This document shows positions 52,460 through 52,554 of a DNA stretch of 52,554 bases, piece after piece. This DNA comes from Paracoccaceae bacterium (GTDB lineage: Bacteria > Pseudomonadota > Alphaproteobacteria > Rhodobacterales > Rhodobacteraceae). Numbering within the stretch: position 1 is the first letter of the stretch; every line of letters starts with the position of its first letter. Where the stretch lies: contig JANQPC010000026.1 of the NCBI GenBank assembly GCA_028285485.1, positions 1-52,554 on the forward strand, read 5' to 3'. The position numbers and the translations under genes are program-made. The notes under the pieces were generated by a model. It had not been told where the DNA came from and made no database searches. It saw nothing but the letters and a program-made list of their open reading frames with translations.

Positions 52460-52554
52460 GAGAGGCTGGACAACGACCCAAGCGGGGCTCGTTACGGCTG
52501 CTTCCTTCCGGACCTGACCGGGTTGGCGAGGCGCCTGCCCGCGCCAACCTCTCG
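52460..52554 (-). ncRNA. ffs: Small SRP RNA (4.5S)
   Basis: Read on the minus strand it contains GGTCAGGTCCGGAAGGAAGCAGCC, the conserved apical domain of bacterial SRP RNA that binds Ffh. The ends pair (GAGAGGTTGG with CCAGCCTCTC), closing the long rod. The 5' end may extend a few bases beyond the right edge of the window. Confidence 0.95.

Noticed and set aside
1-52554. CRISPR arrays, insertion sequences, integrases, rRNA or tRNA genes
   Set aside because: No repeat-spacer pattern, transposase or integrase motif, or structural RNA other than ffs was seen.

Overview
The window is high-GC, densely packed alphaproteobacterial DNA. It carries the distal end of a photosynthesis gene cluster in the bchM-lhaA-puhABC-orf-acsF-puhE-hemA-cycA order typical of Rhodobacteraceae/Roseobacteraceae. 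The O2-dependent cyclase AcsF, together with the flanking aerobic genes, suggests an aerobic anoxygenic phototroph of the Roseobacter group. This placement rests on gene order and protein family recognition, not on a database search.

Layout. 1-7.9 kb: photosynthesis operon (bacteriochlorophyll synthesis, reaction-centre H subunit, assembly factors, 5-aminolevulinate synthase, cytochrome c2). 8-10 kb: asd, then an unusual island of about 1 kb with two tiny ORFs and strong hairpins. 10-11.4 kb (minus): a bicarbonate transporter/PII-like pair, sbtA-sbtB. 11.4-14.7 kb: a small helical protein, a leucyl aminopeptidase, an NlpC/P60 hydrolase, DUF2794, and a candidate sRNA with a textbook terminator. 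14.7-21.2 kb: phenylacetate (PAA) genes as divergent units, paaZ-paaX (minus) and paaI-paaJ-paaK-paaR (plus). 21.2-24 kb: imuB behind an alphaproteobacterial LexA box, cytochrome c', and a secreted protein. 24-30 kb: glutathione-dependent formaldehyde dehydrogenase, GNAT, cutA, a NYN-domain protein, a TetR regulator with three matching operators around a small secreted protein and an AEC transporter, then S-formylglutathione hydrolase and UPF0178. 30-37 kb: DMT transporter, HAD, ornithine-cyclodeaminase-like protein, zapE, folC-accD, CPBP protease. 37-41.7 kb: ilvD, a lipoprotein, DUF6478-like and small proteins, GST. 41.8-47.5 kb: mscL, ald/Lrp pair, DUF1013 (TrcR-like), RNase T2, quinone oxidoreductase, COQ9, rpsU. 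47.6-52.5 kb: dnaX-ybaB-recR operon, an ankyrin-like protein, a small membrane protein, and the SRP RNA gene at the right edge.

How the genes work together. The first block makes and assembles the photosynthetic apparatus: hemA feeds tetrapyrrole synthesis, bchM and acsF carry out consecutive Mg-protoporphyrin steps, lhaA and puhBCE assist complex assembly, puhA is a structural subunit, and cycA re-reduces the reaction centre. sbtAB nearby could supply bicarbonate for anaplerotic fixation. The PAA block activates phenylacetate (PaaK), opens the ring (PaaZ) and performs thiolysis (PaaJ); the ring epoxidase and isomerase genes are outside the window. The adhI and fghA genes form a split formaldehyde-detoxification pathway.

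The most interesting non-coding signals are: (1) a 17-bp TetR-type operator repeated at three local promoters; (2) a roughly 100-bp dispersed repeat that sits between two convergent gene pairs and touches the stop codons; (3) a GTTC-N7-GTTC SOS box in front of imuB; (4) the small-ORF and hairpin island at 9.0-10.0 kb; (5) a two-hairpin candidate sRNA at 14.67-14.76 kb; (6) a GNRA-capped hairpin burying the rpsU Shine-Dalgarno sequence. I saw no insertion sequence, CRISPR array, tRNA or rRNA gene.
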